NCBI GenBank assembly: GCA_903886275.1
Contig: CAISLN010000087.1
Coordinates: 1-64,000 of the forward strand
Length of the DNA: 64,000 nucleotides
Reading direction: 5' to 3'
Source: an uncultured beta proteobacterium
GTDB lineage: Bacteria; Pseudomonadota; Gammaproteobacteria; Burkholderiales; Burkholderiaceae_C
Shown: positions 45,654 through 54,880 of the stretch, in pieces
Layout: each line of letters starts with the position of its first letter
Position numbering within the stretch: the first letter of the stretch is position 1
Notes under the pieces: model-generated
Told to the model about the DNA's origin: nothing
Databases searched by the model: none
The model's input: only the letters and a program-made list of their open reading frames with translations
Program-made: the position numbers and the translations under genes

Positions 45654-45830
45654 ATGGCAACATTTCACACCCAATACACGCGCCTCCAAAAGCTGACGGC
45701 ACAAATCAAGGCGCTTGACGACAAGCTGATGGGCAACGGCATCATTCCCATGAAGGAGCAAGCGGTTATGCACACAGAAATCCGACGCATGAAAAAGGAA
45801 ATGGAAGATCTGGAGAAACGCACCCGCTAA
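45654..45830 (+). CDS. Small conserved-looking protein, 58 residues, function unknown
   Basis: ATG 45654 to TAA 45828-45830. The protein reads MATFHTQYTRLQKLTAQIKA at its start and ends KKEMEDLEKRTR. It is highly charged and helical, with heptad-like spacing that suggests a short coiled coil. No signal or membrane segment. Base use fits the neighbours. I see no good Shine-Dalgarno sequence just upstream. No family was recognised; reality is supported mainly by codon use and the conserved-gene spacing between ybgC and the ompH-like gene. Confidence 0.55.
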   Translation: MATFHTQYTRLQKLTAQIKALDDKLMGNGIIPMKEQAVMHTEIRRMKKEMEDLEKRTR

Positions 45831-45867
45831 AGCCGGTTGTCCCCAACCTAGGGCCAGCACCCTGGTG

Positions 45868-46380
45868 CTACTTCAGCGTATCCATGACTTGCAGCACTTT
45901 GTCGGTGATGTCATTTTTCGGATTCACGTAGACCACTTCCTGAAATACCGCATGCAACTTGCCGTCCGCCGAAATTTGGGTCACGACCCCACGGGCGATC
46001 TGGATGATGTTCTGTATATCGTCCCGTTGGCGGGCCTCGCGTTCGTCCGCAAGCTGCTGCTTTTTGCGGTCTAGCTCACGATTGAGCGCGGTCAGGTCGC
46101 GCTCGCGCTCCAGCCGTTGGGTGGCGCTCAGGGTGGGCAGTGCCTTGTCCAGATCCTCTGCCTTTTTCTTGAGTGCGCTGGTCTGGGCGATGACTTCCTG
46201 GCCGCGCGCACCAAAGTCCACCTGGAACTTGGCCATGGCCTCTTTGGCCGCGCGCGATTCGCTCAGAATCCGGCGCACGTTGATGACGCCCACGGTGGTG
46301 TCCGCCGCGCTTGCAAGAGAAGTCGCTAGGGTCAGTGCCAAGGCGGTTATGGAAATGCAAGTGCGCAACAGTTTTTTCAT
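45868..46380 (-). CDS. OmpH/Skp-like periplasmic chaperone
   Basis: A 170-residue secreted protein from ATG 46380. A signal peptide runs to about residue 25 (ends SLASAA). The mature part starts DTTVGVINVRRILSESRAAK, typical of Skp/OmpH, and continues as a long charged coiled coil (EREARQRDD) as in the tentacles of Skp. Skp normally lies between bamA and lpxD; those are absent, so this may be a second copy or a relocated gene. An upstream extension to 46668 is rejected for lack of signal-peptide sense. Confidence 0.85.
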   Translation of the reverse strand: MKKLLRTCISITALALTLATSLASAADTTVGVINVRRILSESRAAKEAMAKFQVDFGARGQEVIAQTSALKKKAEDLDKALPTLSATQRLERERDLTALNRELDRKKQQLADEREARQRDDIQNIIQIARGVVTQISADGKLHAVFQEVVYVNPKNDITDKVLQVMDTLK

Positions 46381-46799
46381 GAAATTTCGGTTTGGAGCGT
46401 AAGGGGGAATTGCCAGGCTGGCTTTTCGCATGCCTGCAGTATGAACCATGCCGAGCGAGGCGCTCGCCAACCTTGGGACTGTTATTTTGTAAGCTGCCGT
46501 ACCCAGAAACCGGTAGCCGAGGTGGCCATTCCAGGCACCCGCGCTGTGTGGAACCGCTTGCCTCGCGGGATGTACTCGTCTGTCACTGTGCTGCGACAGA
46601 GCAGGGATTCGCCGATAAGTACAATCGGCATCAGTTTCCCCTAGGCAAAACGAGGACAAAACCCTCAAAAAACCGATGCACGCTTACGCGGTTTGCCTTT
46701 TGCTGTCTGGTCCTGCATGGTGCGGGTCCGGCACCTTCACCATGCCCATATGGGGCTTGATGGTGCATAAGGGATTGATTTCTAAGGATAAATTTCATT
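46381..46799. other. Intergenic stretch between ompH-like gene and ychF
   Basis: About 420 bases with no recognised gene or RNA. There is a small dyad (GCGAGGCGCTCGC, near 46453) and an AT-rich leader with AAGGAT shortly before the ychF ATG. It presumably carries divergent promoters for the two flanking genes. Confidence 0.5.
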
Positions 46800-47885
46800 A
46801 TGAAGTGCGGAATTGTTGGCCTGCCCAACGTTGGTAAATCGACCCTGTTCAACGCCCTGACCAAGGCCGGCATTGCGGCGGAGAACTATCCTTTTTGCAC
46901 CATCGAGCCCAATGTGGGTGTGGTGGAAGTGCCGGATCCGCGCCTGCAGCAGCTCGCCGCTATCATCATTCCCGAGCGCATCGTGCCCGCCATCGTCGAG
47001 TTTGTGGACATCGCTGGTTTGGTGGCTGGTGCCAGCACGGGTGAAGGCCTGGGCAACAAGTTCCTCTCGCACATCCGCGAGACCGACGCCACCATCAATG
47101 TGGTGCGCTGCTTTGAAGACGACAACGTGATCCACGTGGCCGGCAAGGTGGACCCGATTGCCGACATCGAAGTGATTCAGACCGAGCTCTGTCTTGCCGA
47201 CCTGTCCGCCGTAGAAAAAGCCCTGCACCGCGTCACCAAGCTGGCGCGCTCGGGCGACAAGGAATCGGCCAAGCTGGTGGCGATTCTGGAGAAGTGCCAG
47301 GTGGCCCTGGACCAGGCCCGGCCGGTGCGCACCATTGACTTCAGCAAGGACGAGCTGCCGCTATTGAAGCAGTTCTTTCTGATCACCGCCAAGCCCGCCA
47401 TGTTTGTGGCCAATGTGGCGGAAGACGGCTTTGAGAACAACCCCATGCTGGACCGCCTGACGGCTTTTGCCAACGCGCAAAACGCGCCGGTGGTGGCCAT
47501 CTGCGCCAAGCTCGAAGCAGAGATGTCGGAGATGGAAGATGCCGACCGCGACATGTTTTTGGAAGAGATGGGCCTGCACGAGCCCGGACTGAACCGCCTG
47601 ATCCGCTCGGCCTACAGCCTCCTGGGTCTGCAGACCTACTTCACCGCCGGTGTGAAGGAAGTGCGCGCCTGGACCATCCATGTGGGCGACACTGGCCCGC
47701 AGGCTGCCGGTGTGATCCACACCGACTTTGAGAAGGGCTATATCCGCGCCCAGACCATCGCCTTTGAGGACTTCATCCAGTTCAAGGGTGAGCAGGGCGC
47801 CAAGGACGCGGGCAAGATGCGTGCCGAAGGCAAGGAATACGTCGTCAAGGATGGCGACGTGATGAACTTCCTGTTCAGCTCCTAA
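46800..47885 (+). CDS. ychF: Ribosome-binding ATPase YchF
   Basis: A 361-residue Obg-related P-loop protein binding ATP. The G1 motif is [15 protein letters not shown], with [29 protein letters not shown] and the C-terminal TGS-like domain ending [12 protein letters not shown]. The family acts at the ribosome and in stress responses. Sequence length and ends match the family. It is the last high-GC housekeeping gene before the AT-richer island. Confidence 0.96.
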   Translation: MKCGIVGLPNVGKSTLFNALTKAGIAAENYPFCTIEPNVGVVEVPDPRLQQLAAIIIPERIVPAIVEFVDIAGLVAGASTGEGLGNKFLSHIRETDATINVVRCFEDDNVIHVAGKVDPIADIEVIQTELCLADLSAVEKALHRVTKLARSGDKESAKLVAILEKCQVALDQARPVRTIDFSKDELPLLKQFFLITAKPAMFVANVAEDGFENNPMLDRLTAFANAQNAPVVAICAKLEAEMSEMEDADRDMFLEEMGLHEPGLNRLIRSAYSLLGLQTYFTAGVKEVRAWTIHVGDTGPQAAGVIHTDFEKGYIRAQTIAFEDFIQFKGEQGAKDAGKMRAEGKEYVVKDGDVMNFLFSS

Positions 47886-48005
47886 AGCAAGTTGGAAGTG
47901 CAGCCCTATCCGTCAGCCGAAATTTGTTGAGCGCGGTTGGGCTGTCTGCAAACCTTCACTAAAACCAAGGTCTGTCAAAGGCAGATCTTGCGAATAACGG
48001 TGCCC

Positions 48006-48743
48006 TTAAAAACGAACGAAATGCCTGCCAAAATCGGTGCCGATCAGGGCGGTATATTCTGGTGGAACGCCAGACAGCAAGACCCTGTTGGAGTCAACCT
48101 CAAACCAGTCAACCTTTAATCCTCTCTGGATGAGATGGTTGAATAAAGGTGCTACATAAAGTTCCGATGCCGATGGTGAGAGACGTTCATCTTGAATGGC
48201 CTGTCTAAAAAGCCCAGCCGTAGAAAAATAATAGAGGCCGGTACAGCAATAATCTGAAATTCTCATTTTTTCTGTGCAACGCCTGACCCAGGGACTTCCA
48301 GCATCGATCGGCTCTATAAACGACCAATTGCTGCCATCTGCTCTAAACACTTCTAGTCCACCGGATGAACCCTCCCTTCGCCTGAGTACCATGCCGGGGC
48401 GAAGGGTGTCTATGTTAAAGATGTGAAGTTCCTCACGGTCGTCAAGACCCATCTGATCTATACCTATTTGTACGCTTTCAGCTTGGCCGGCAGTCTCCTG
48501 GTTCAAAATCACCAAATGGTAGTTTTTCACGCCGAGAATCTTCAGTCTTTCAGTAATGAATTTTTTGGATTCCTGTATTTCACGGAATACAAAAGTAAAG
48601 TGTTCATTTTCAAAATAAGATTCAAAGGATCTGACACTCCAGTCAAACAGAGTAGCCCCGTTTAAAGGCAGCATGTATTTTGGCACTGTGTATCCGGCAT
48701 CGGTAAACCGTTTGCTCAAACCAGCCATTGGGATAACTATCAT
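48006..48743 (-). CDS. Sugar/alcohol-phosphate nucleotidyltransferase-like protein
   Basis: A 245-residue GT-A-fold nucleotidyltransferase. The N-terminal nucleotide loop is IPMAGLSKRFTDAG, followed by VPKYMLPLNGATLFDW with the conserved Lys, and the metal Asp is in HIFNIDTLRPG. The enzyme should activate a phosphorylated sugar or small polyol with NTP, for glycan synthesis. Its start overlaps the stop of the next gene by 4 bases, so the two are coupled. Base composition is AT-richer than the flanking genes. The substrate cannot be told from sequence. Confidence 0.75.
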   Translation of the reverse strand: MIVIPMAGLSKRFTDAGYTVPKYMLPLNGATLFDWSVRSFESYFENEHFTFVFREIQESKKFITERLKILGVKNYHLVILNQETAGQAESVQIGIDQMGLDDREELHIFNIDTLRPGMVLRRREGSSGGLEVFRADGSNWSFIEPIDAGSPWVRRCTEKMRISDYCCTGLYYFSTAGLFRQAIQDERLSPSASELYVAPLFNHLIQRGLKVDWFEVDSNRVLLSGVPPEYTALIGTDFGRHFVRF

Positions 48744-50317
48744 GATTTATCAAAAAAATATTCGTAATAAAGTCGCAATGCATTGGCAAAAAATGCATTC
48801 TGGCGGTCAGGTCGATCCGCGTGCAGGGGAATCATCGATAAAAAGAGATGAATGACGATCGATATTATTTGAATTGACTTGGGGTTCATACCATCAACTT
48901 GGATGGCACCATACTGTTCTTGCGCACAATACAATACCTTTGCATCTATAAAATCCAGCGTCACATCAAAAGGCGAGGTCTCGAGTAAACGGTAACGTCC
49001 GGCAAGAACCAAGTCGTAGCCGCCAATGAGTGAGTGCGAAATTTTAGCCAAATCATAGCGCCAGTCACCAAGAATGGAGTTCTCGTCGTCATCCATCCCT
49101 CCGCGTGGATCGATGGTGCGTATACGCATGGTTCTAAAATCGAAAAAAATATTCGTGAAGCAGAAGTCGCCATGCATGACGCTTCTGAATTGGCTGGAGT
49201 CCTCCCCAATGGCTTGGGCGGTACTGGCAACGATTTGCCGAAGACTCGGGAGTTTCTGTCCACGATAGCTCCAGACATTGTCTTGGGAAAGTCCCTTGGA
49301 CGACAGCCAACTATTCAAACGACGCGTGGTTTTGCAATGTATGGCCTCCCTGAATCCACCTGGATGTATCGTCCTACTGTTTTTTACATGTTGTCCCTGC
49401 TCTCTGCAGTTTTCAATGAATTGAACGCAACCTTGAAATATTTTTTTCCATGAGTTGCTGCTCAATTCTCCAAAAACAAATAGTTCGTGCAATGAAGGCA
49501 GTGGTAGATACTCAAGTTCATACCAGGGTTGACCATTTTCGTAGACACCCGAGCCAAGATATGCTGGTGTATACAGACGCAAGGAATCTGGCAATAAGCG
49601 AAACCAGGAGGACTCTGCGTCAATTTTTTTATGATTCTCCGCAGTCTTGCGGATTCGCTGAAAGTCCAGGTGCAACTCGTTGAAGGCACGTTGCGTATGT
49701 ATATTGCAACGCGCACGATAAAAGGTCTGAAGATGGCCAAAGTCAAGCCATGTATTGACAACAATGTCTTTAAGTTCAATCTGCTTGCTATAAAAAGACA
49801 GGGCAAGCGTAAAGCTCCCATCAGCGAGAGTCAAACTGCGCCGAAATTCAATGGGATTCGAGAGTACAAAATAGCCAGCAAGTACATTCGAATCCGACTC
49901 TTTGGTTGGCGCGAATTGGCCCCACTCATAGCCCTCTGGTGGGACGCCGACGGCAACCACATCCATTTGGTCAAGCGGGGCATCTGGAATCAGCGTATCG
50001 CCATGAAGAATACGAATGGAATCAGAGGGTTTTCCAATGAGATCCAATGCATATTGAATGGATCGTCCCAGGGTTAGGCCATCTGGAATAGGTATTAGCT
50101 GAACGCCTTTTCGAGAAAAAAATGCCATGTCAAACGCGGGAACGATGTAGCTTTGCGGCAAGGTCAAGAAAATTAGATCGCCATTTTGAAGCGATTCAAT
50201 TTGCAACTCATACAGGCGGCTGTGTCCCACAGGCAAAAAAGCAGGAGGAATTCGTCCGTACTCTGCAGCTAACTCCATATTGATGTATGCGGCTGACGGA
50301 ATAAGGGTGTAGGTCAT
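48740..50317 (-). CDS. Degenerate nucleotidyltransferase-like domain fused to an APH/choline-kinase-like domain
   Basis: A 525-residue protein. The first 200 residues or so resemble an NTP transferase (FLPVGHSRLYELQIESL; LHGDTLIPD at 104-112) but the N-terminal GxGxR loop is missing and the usual Lys of PKP-LPV is replaced (PPAFLPV). The C-terminal half resembles aminoglycoside/choline-type kinases with the catalytic loop HGDFCFTN (382-389) and metal-binding IDPRGG (402-407). It could phosphorylate a small molecule for the partner transferase. Comparable nucleotidyltransferase plus kinase pairs act in phosphocholine or phosphoramidate decoration of glycans; that link is inference. Confidence 0.65.
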   Translation of the reverse strand: MTYTLIPSAAYINMELAAEYGRIPPAFLPVGHSRLYELQIESLQNGDLIFLTLPQSYIVPAFDMAFFSRKGVQLIPIPDGLTLGRSIQYALDLIGKPSDSIRILHGDTLIPDAPLDQMDVVAVGVPPEGYEWGQFAPTKESDSNVLAGYFVLSNPIEFRRSLTLADGSFTLALSFYSKQIELKDIVVNTWLDFGHLQTFYRARCNIHTQRAFNELHLDFQRIRKTAENHKKIDAESSWFRLLPDSLRLYTPAYLGSGVYENGQPWYELEYLPLPSLHELFVFGELSSNSWKKIFQGCVQFIENCREQGQHVKNSRTIHPGGFREAIHCKTTRRLNSWLSSKGLSQDNVWSYRGQKLPSLRQIVASTAQAIGEDSSQFRSVMHGDFCFTNIFFDFRTMRIRTIDPRGGMDDDENSILGDWRYDLAKISHSLIGGYDLVLAGRYRLLETSPFDVTLDFIDAKVLYCAQEQYGAIQVDGMNPKSIQIISIVIHLFLSMIPLHADRPDRQNAFFANALRLYYEYFFDKS

Positions 50318-50322
50318 TTGAC

Positions 50323-52044
50323 TTATCTAGACAAAATTTTCGCGGTATGAATTCCCATTTGCTCCTCCTCCATTTGAATCAATAGAGATTCAATGATGTC
50401 TGACCCCATTTGTCTGTCTGACTGACACGCGACCTTGAATTGACGCGTGTTGGAAATCAGCATATTTGTCGGTGCAGTAATCATATTTGGTATTCCTGCT
50501 GCAATAAATGAAATGCTTCCATGGTCATTAGGAAAGTATTTTTCATTGTTTGCGAGAACATCTATCATGATGGGCAGTCCTTTTGCTGGATCAGCATTAT
50601 GACAAATGCAAAAATTTGTATCGCCATAACTGGTTTCAATAAAATGTGCCAAATCACTGCTGTGGAGACTTTCAGGGCAATTCAATGATATGAAAGAACC
50701 TACATGTTTATGGCTGTTGCCCAGAAACTTATTCAACACCACAAACAATCTTCCTTGAAATAAAGCCTCGCTTGAATTCAAAAGAATTATATGCAGTGAC
50801 ATAGCATTTTCTAAAAGCGCATTGGCAGCGCTTTCGATTGCTTTTATATGCTTATTTGTATTGTAATAACGTTCATCCTGCAAAAGGATGATGGATTTTT
50901 TCGATGACCGTGTCGGTGTTTTGTGAAAACCCGGATAGGCATGAATAACCTTTTCCACAGGCATTTCCTGAATATCATATTCGCCACTTCTATTTATGAA
51001 AACGTTGTATTTTTTTGGTTTGTTGAAATCGTGGTTGTCACGTAATTTTTTTCGACAGTTACGACCGAATTTATCGTAGTAATTTCCGTAGTAGGAAATA
51101 TCAGATATATGATTGCACCAGGACAGAGGAATGGTGTCCGGTGTGACGTCATAGACAGGTTGTGAGATGGTAAGTCCACCCACCAATGCGGTTGCCGGTG
51201 AACATATGGTGAAACCCTGTTCAATCAGTGATTCGACATCTGCCTTGCATGTGAGGTTTGCAAAGCATAGTTTTATTTTCTTGTCAAAATAGCCACTGGG
51301 AATAGTCAATGGAGAGCAGTCCTTGATACCCACTCCGGCAGAAGAATATCCATCAAAATGACGGAATAACTCCTTTTTTGGATGTATCTTAAATACCCTG
51401 CCTTTTGGCCAACCCAAGTCCTCACTTCTGCGAACCGGCGTATCAGCAGAAAATTGACTGGAATCGTCATAAAACCACTGACGCATGAGGCCGGGTGATA
51501 GTAACTGAATGCCATCATGAGAGTTGTCTGACAGGAAAATATCATAGTCTGTATCAGTCTGGTGGATAGAAAAAGGTGCGTGATACCGTTTGCTCTCTGG
51601 CCAGTGACTGTAGACAATGGAAACCAAGGGGCTGATTTCCAAAAATTTCTGATAACCGATAAGCAATTTGTTTAAATGGTCCTTATCGTCGGATAAAAAT
51701 ATATGATCATCGTTGCACATCAGTAAAATGGGTGGTCCGACTAAAATCGCATTTTTTTCGATAAAGTCTATCCACTCCCCATATCTTTCCAGTCTGCTGT
51801 GCCTTACATTGGCAGTCGGAAATATTTCTGAAATCAGCAGATTCAGTTCATTTGAGCGTGTGGCATATGCCTCGGATAGGGTGACGTTGATATATATCCG
51901 GTCATAATCCAATACGCTAACAGTGCTTAGCATATATTTGAAAACATCAAATTTGCTGTGGCTGATCAATAGACCCCTATCGTAAACTGACAGAACATCG
52001 TCAGTGATTAGGCAATTAATCAACAATATGGGTTTTATTACCAT
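50323..52044 (-). CDS. Unrecognised large protein with glycosyltransferase-like features
   Basis: A 573-residue cytoplasmic protein without signal or membrane segments, first gene of the AT-rich operon. The N-terminal third looks like a GT-A glycosyltransferase: a DxD-like LMCNDDHIFLS at 108-118 and a later RRSEDLGWPKGRVFKIHP with an acidic pair and FRHFDGY. The C-terminal part from about residue 350 (SKKSIILLQDERYYNTNK) is of different character, perhaps a second enzyme domain. No family was recognised. It lies 5 bases before the kinase-fusion gene, so a shared role in a surface glycan is likely. Confidence 0.6.
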   Translation of the reverse strand: MVIKPILLINCLITDDVLSVYDRGLLISHSKFDVFKYMLSTVSVLDYDRIYINVTLSEAYATRSNELNLLISEIFPTANVRHSRLERYGEWIDFIEKNAILVGPPILLMCNDDHIFLSDDKDHLNKLLIGYQKFLEISPLVSIVYSHWPESKRYHAPFSIHQTDTDYDIFLSDNSHDGIQLLSPGLMRQWFYDDSSQFSADTPVRRSEDLGWPKGRVFKIHPKKELFRHFDGYSSAGVGIKDCSPLTIPSGYFDKKIKLCFANLTCKADVESLIEQGFTICSPATALVGGLTISQPVYDVTPDTIPLSWCNHISDISYYGNYYDKFGRNCRKKLRDNHDFNKPKKYNVFINRSGEYDIQEMPVEKVIHAYPGFHKTPTRSSKKSIILLQDERYYNTNKHIKAIESAANALLENAMSLHIILLNSSEALFQGRLFVVLNKFLGNSHKHVGSFISLNCPESLHSSDLAHFIETSYGDTNFCICHNADPAKGLPIMIDVLANNEKYFPNDHGSISFIAAGIPNMITAPTNMLISNTRQFKVACQSDRQMGSDIIESLLIQMEEEQMGIHTAKILSR

Positions 52045-52340
52045 TGCAATCCAATAATTTTGGTTAAATGAAAATGTAATGTAAAAGTGTACAGTCGCCT
52101 AAATTCGCTATTGGCTTCATTTAGACGTGTTTTGCAACGCATCTTTGCACATTGATAAATCGACGTAAATTTTTTCGCTGAATGCGGCGCCTAGGCAGTA
52201 AGCACCAAGCCGGTAGAAGCGTTTGACGCATTAAAGAGTTGGCGGCGAATTGAAGCCACTTGCCTTCTTGGTAGGCCATCTGCACGATGGTTAAGAGCCT
52301 GTACTCGCCCTGTCAGGTTTTTGGGAGCAACCCGCGATTC
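52045..52340. other. AT-rich intergenic region upstream of the island operon
   Basis: About 296 bases between the island and the leftward gene at 52.3-52.9 kb. The left half is AT-rich and likely holds the island's promoter (leftward); the right half returns to the local composition. A 52-codon leftward frame (52121-52279) is present but unsupported. This may be the insertion boundary. Confidence 0.45.
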
Positions 52341-52940
52341 TTAGTCCATCAGCCGGCTGTAGGCCTTGCGGGTTTGTGCCGACACCGAGGCCAGCAACTG
52401 AGCGTGCGGCGTGCGGTGGCGCACCATCATGCGCGCGCTGGCCGTGGCCTTGGAGCGGCAAAACCATTGGCAACTGTGCTGCAGCAGCAGCAGCTCGGCA
52501 GTCAGCATAAAGGCCCGGTCTTTTTGGGACAGGCCTGCGCTGTTGGCCACCACCGCTGCGATGCCGTCGGCATGGATGTGCAACAGGGCGCGCAGGTCGG
52601 CGCTGGAGCTGGAAAATAGCTGCTTGGCAAAGGGCAGGGCGAGGGGCAGGGTGCTAAAGCGCGCCGCTTCTGCATCCACCTGGTCGAACGCTTTCACAAA
52701 GGCCTGCACCTGTGCGCACAGCGTGAGCTCGGCCTGGCCCAACATATTCCAGACCTGGCCGCGCCGGTCCGCGTCGTCTTCGCCCAGGGCGCGCAGATAG
52801 CCATCGGCCACGGTCTCCATCAGCTTCTCCACCTGGAACTGGCCCAGAATGTTGGCCAGCAGACGGATGCGCTGGTGCTGCTCGCGGATATTGAGAAACC
52901 AGAGCGCGCCGATTGCCAGCGCCAGAATAAAAAGTTCCAT
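52341..52940 (-). CDS. Hypothetical protein with one N-terminal membrane segment
   Basis: A 199-residue protein from ATG 52940. The first 19 residues form a hydrophobic anchor (MELFILALAIGALWFLNI). The rest is helical and hydrophilic, with no enzymatic motif I recognise. A longer frame to 53057 is rejected since its upstream part lies inside yqaA. Its start overlaps the yqaA stop by one base, so the two genes are a coupled pair; a role tied to that membrane protein is possible. Confidence 0.7.
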   Translation of the reverse strand: MELFILALAIGALWFLNIREQHQRIRLLANILGQFQVEKLMETVADGYLRALGEDDADRRGQVWNMLGQAELTLCAQVQAFVKAFDQVDAEAARFSTLPLALPFAKQLFSSSSADLRALLHIHADGIAAVVANSAGLSQKDRAFMLTAELLLLQHSCQWFCRSKATASARMMVRHRTPHAQLLASVSAQTRKAYSRLMD

Positions 52941-53407
52941 CAGGTAAACAGTCCCAGAAGCGTAGAAGTCAAAACCAAGTAACGGGCAAATTTGCCAACC
53001 GCCATATAGCAAAGGCAGGGCCAAAACGGCATGCGCAGCCAGCCCGCCACCGCGCAAAGGGGGTCACCCACCAGGGGCAACCAGCCCAGCAGACAGGCCT
53101 TGGGTCCGAGCTTTTCGAGCCAGCCCAGGGCGCGCACATGCATGGCCGAGTGGCGGTACTTGTCGGTGATGTGGTGCGCCTCGTAGCCCATCCACCAGTC
53201 GAGCGCGCCGCCCAGGGTATTGCCCAGGGTGGCCACGCCGATCACCTGCCACAGCAGATCGGGGTTGAGTTTGACCAGGCCAAAAACCAGTGGCTCCGAG
53301 CCCAGCGGCAGCAGCGTGGCCGAGAGGAAGGAGACCACAAACACCGTGCCCAGGCTGTATTGCGGCAGCGCCAGAAATGCCAGCAGGGGGGTGATCCATT
53401 GTTCCAT
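52940..53407 (-). CDS. YqaA-type (DedA-related) membrane protein
   Basis: A 155-residue inner-membrane protein from ATG 53407 (start MEQWITPLLAFLALPQYSLG). It has about four spans and the DedA/SNARE-associated pattern: FLSATLLPLGSEPLVFG, a Gly-rich LGNTLGGALDWWMGY, and LLGWLPLVGDPLCAVAGWLR. Members affect membrane lipid or PMF homeostasis. Coupled to the membrane-anchored gene downstream. Confidence 0.87.
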   Translation of the reverse strand: MEQWITPLLAFLALPQYSLGTVFVVSFLSATLLPLGSEPLVFGLVKLNPDLLWQVIGVATLGNTLGGALDWWMGYEAHHITDKYRHSAMHVRALGWLEKLGPKACLLGWLPLVGDPLCAVAGWLRMPFWPCLCYMAVGKFARYLVLTSTLLGLFT

Positions 53408-53573
53408 GTGACTGCGAGTATAGAAAGCATGGGCGCCCCATCCGGGCAATGCGGCAGGCGGTGTCACCAAAAGATTTTCAATTGCTGAAATTTTGAGCAG
53501 GTAGAATCCAGCCTCGCACCCGCCTGCCGCCGCTCGCACGTCCCTTCACCCCACCCGAGTTCTTTTTCACACC

Positions 53574-54626
53574 ATGCACATTGGCCCGTTTGCCCTGGCA
53601 AATCCGCTCATGGTCGCGCCCATGGCGGGCGTGACCGACAGGCCTTTTCGCCAGCTGTGCAAGCGCCTGGGTGCGGGCTATGCGGTGAGCGAAATGGTGA
53701 CCTCGCGCAAGGACCTGTGGAACACGCTCAAGACCTCGCGCCGCGCCAACCACGAAGGCGAGCCGGGCCCGATTGCGGTGCAGATTGCCGGCACCGATGG
53801 CCCCATGATGGCCGAGGCCGCGCTCTTCAACATCGACCGTGGCGCGCAAATCATTGACATCAACATGGGCTGCCCGGCCAAAAAAGTCTGTAACAAATGG
53901 GCCGGCTCGGCCCTGATGCAGGACGAGGCGCTGGCCCTTGAAATTATCCAAGCCGTGGTGAGCGCCTGCGCCCCGCGCAATGTGCCGGTCACGCTGAAGA
54001 TGCGCACCGGCTGGTGCCAGAGCCACAAAAACGCCGTGGCGATTGCGCGCGCCGCCGAAAGCGCCGGTGTGCAAATGGTGGCCGTGCATGGCCGCACGCG
54101 TGAGCAGGGCTACAAGGGCGCGGCCGAATACGACACGATTGCCGCGGTCAAGGCGGCGCTGCGCATTCCGGTGGTGGCCAATGGCGACATCCGCACGCCC
54201 GAGCAGGCGCGTGACGTGCTAAAGATCACAGGGGCAGACGCCGTGATGATTGGCCGCGCCGCCCAGGGCCGGCCCTGGATTTTTCGCGAGATGGCGCACT
54301 TCCTGGCCACCGGCGAGCAGCTGGCGCCGCCCCTGGTCAGCGAGGTCAAGCACCTGCTCATTGAGCACCTGCACGACCACTACAGCCTTTACGACGCCTT
54401 TATTGGCGTGCGCTCGGCGCGCAAACACATCGGCTGGTATGTGCGCGACCTGCCGGGCGGCGAGGCGTTTCGCCTGCAGATGAATGCCCTGGATGACTGC
54501 GCCGCGCAGGTGGCGGCGGTGGCGCATTACATGGATACATTGGGCGCAAGCATGGACCGTATTCCGCCGGCCAGCCTGGCGCTGCCAGACGACGAATCGA
54601 TAACGACAAGCCAAGAAACCGCATAA
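53574..54626 (+). CDS. dusB: tRNA-dihydrouridine synthase B
   Basis: A 350-residue FMN-dependent enzyme reducing uridines in tRNA to dihydrouridine. The family blocks are LMVAPMAGVTDRPFR, INMGCPAKKVCNKWAGSALM containing the active Cys, MRTGW, and GADAVMIGRAAQGRPWIF. It stands 9 bases upstream of fis, the classical dusB-fis operon of proteobacteria. Confidence 0.95.
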   Translation: MHIGPFALANPLMVAPMAGVTDRPFRQLCKRLGAGYAVSEMVTSRKDLWNTLKTSRRANHEGEPGPIAVQIAGTDGPMMAEAALFNIDRGAQIIDINMGCPAKKVCNKWAGSALMQDEALALEIIQAVVSACAPRNVPVTLKMRTGWCQSHKNAVAIARAAESAGVQMVAVHGRTREQGYKGAAEYDTIAAVKAALRIPVVANGDIRTPEQARDVLKITGADAVMIGRAAQGRPWIFREMAHFLATGEQLAPPLVSEVKHLLIEHLHDHYSLYDAFIGVRSARKHIGWYVRDLPGGEAFRLQMNALDDCAAQVAAVAHYMDTLGASMDRIPPASLALPDDESITTSQETA

Positions 54627-54635
54627 AGAAACCGC

Positions 54636-54872
54636 ATGAGCAAGAAGCATATTGAAGAGACTGTGCGCAGCAGTCTGGAAGACTATTTCCGCGACCTGCA
54701 CGGAACCGAGCCCGATGGCATGCACGAAATGATGCTGCGCATCGTTGAAAAGCCCCTGCTGGAGGTGGTGATGGCGCATGCCGATCACAACCAGTCCAAG
54801 GCCGCCGAATGGCTGGGCCTGAACCGCAACACCCTGCGCAAGAAACTGCTCGAACACAAATTACTCAAATAG
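54636..54872 (+). CDS. fis: Nucleoid-associated DNA-bending protein Fis
   Basis: A 78-residue Fis-type protein. The C-terminal HTH is [20 protein letters not shown] and the N-terminal helices precede it. Length is slightly short of the E. coli Fis (98 residues), as is usual for betaproteobacteria, which lack the N-terminal arm. It bends DNA at rRNA promoters and other sites. It overlaps nothing and is 8 bases before purH. Confidence 0.93.
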   Translation: MSKKHIEETVRSSLEDYFRDLHGTEPDGMHEMMLRIVEKPLLEVVMAHADHNQSKAAEWLGLNRNTLRKKLLEHKLLK

Positions 54873-54880
54873 AAGGTCCT

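Noticed and set aside
49109..49120. TGCGTATACGCA palindrome resembling the GntR operator
   Set aside because: It lies inside a coding sequence, shares only the GTATAC core and lacks the flanking A/T tracts.
52121..52279. A 52-codon leftward open frame next to the island
   Set aside because: It is Arg-rich and of odd composition, with no ribosome site or family resemblance.
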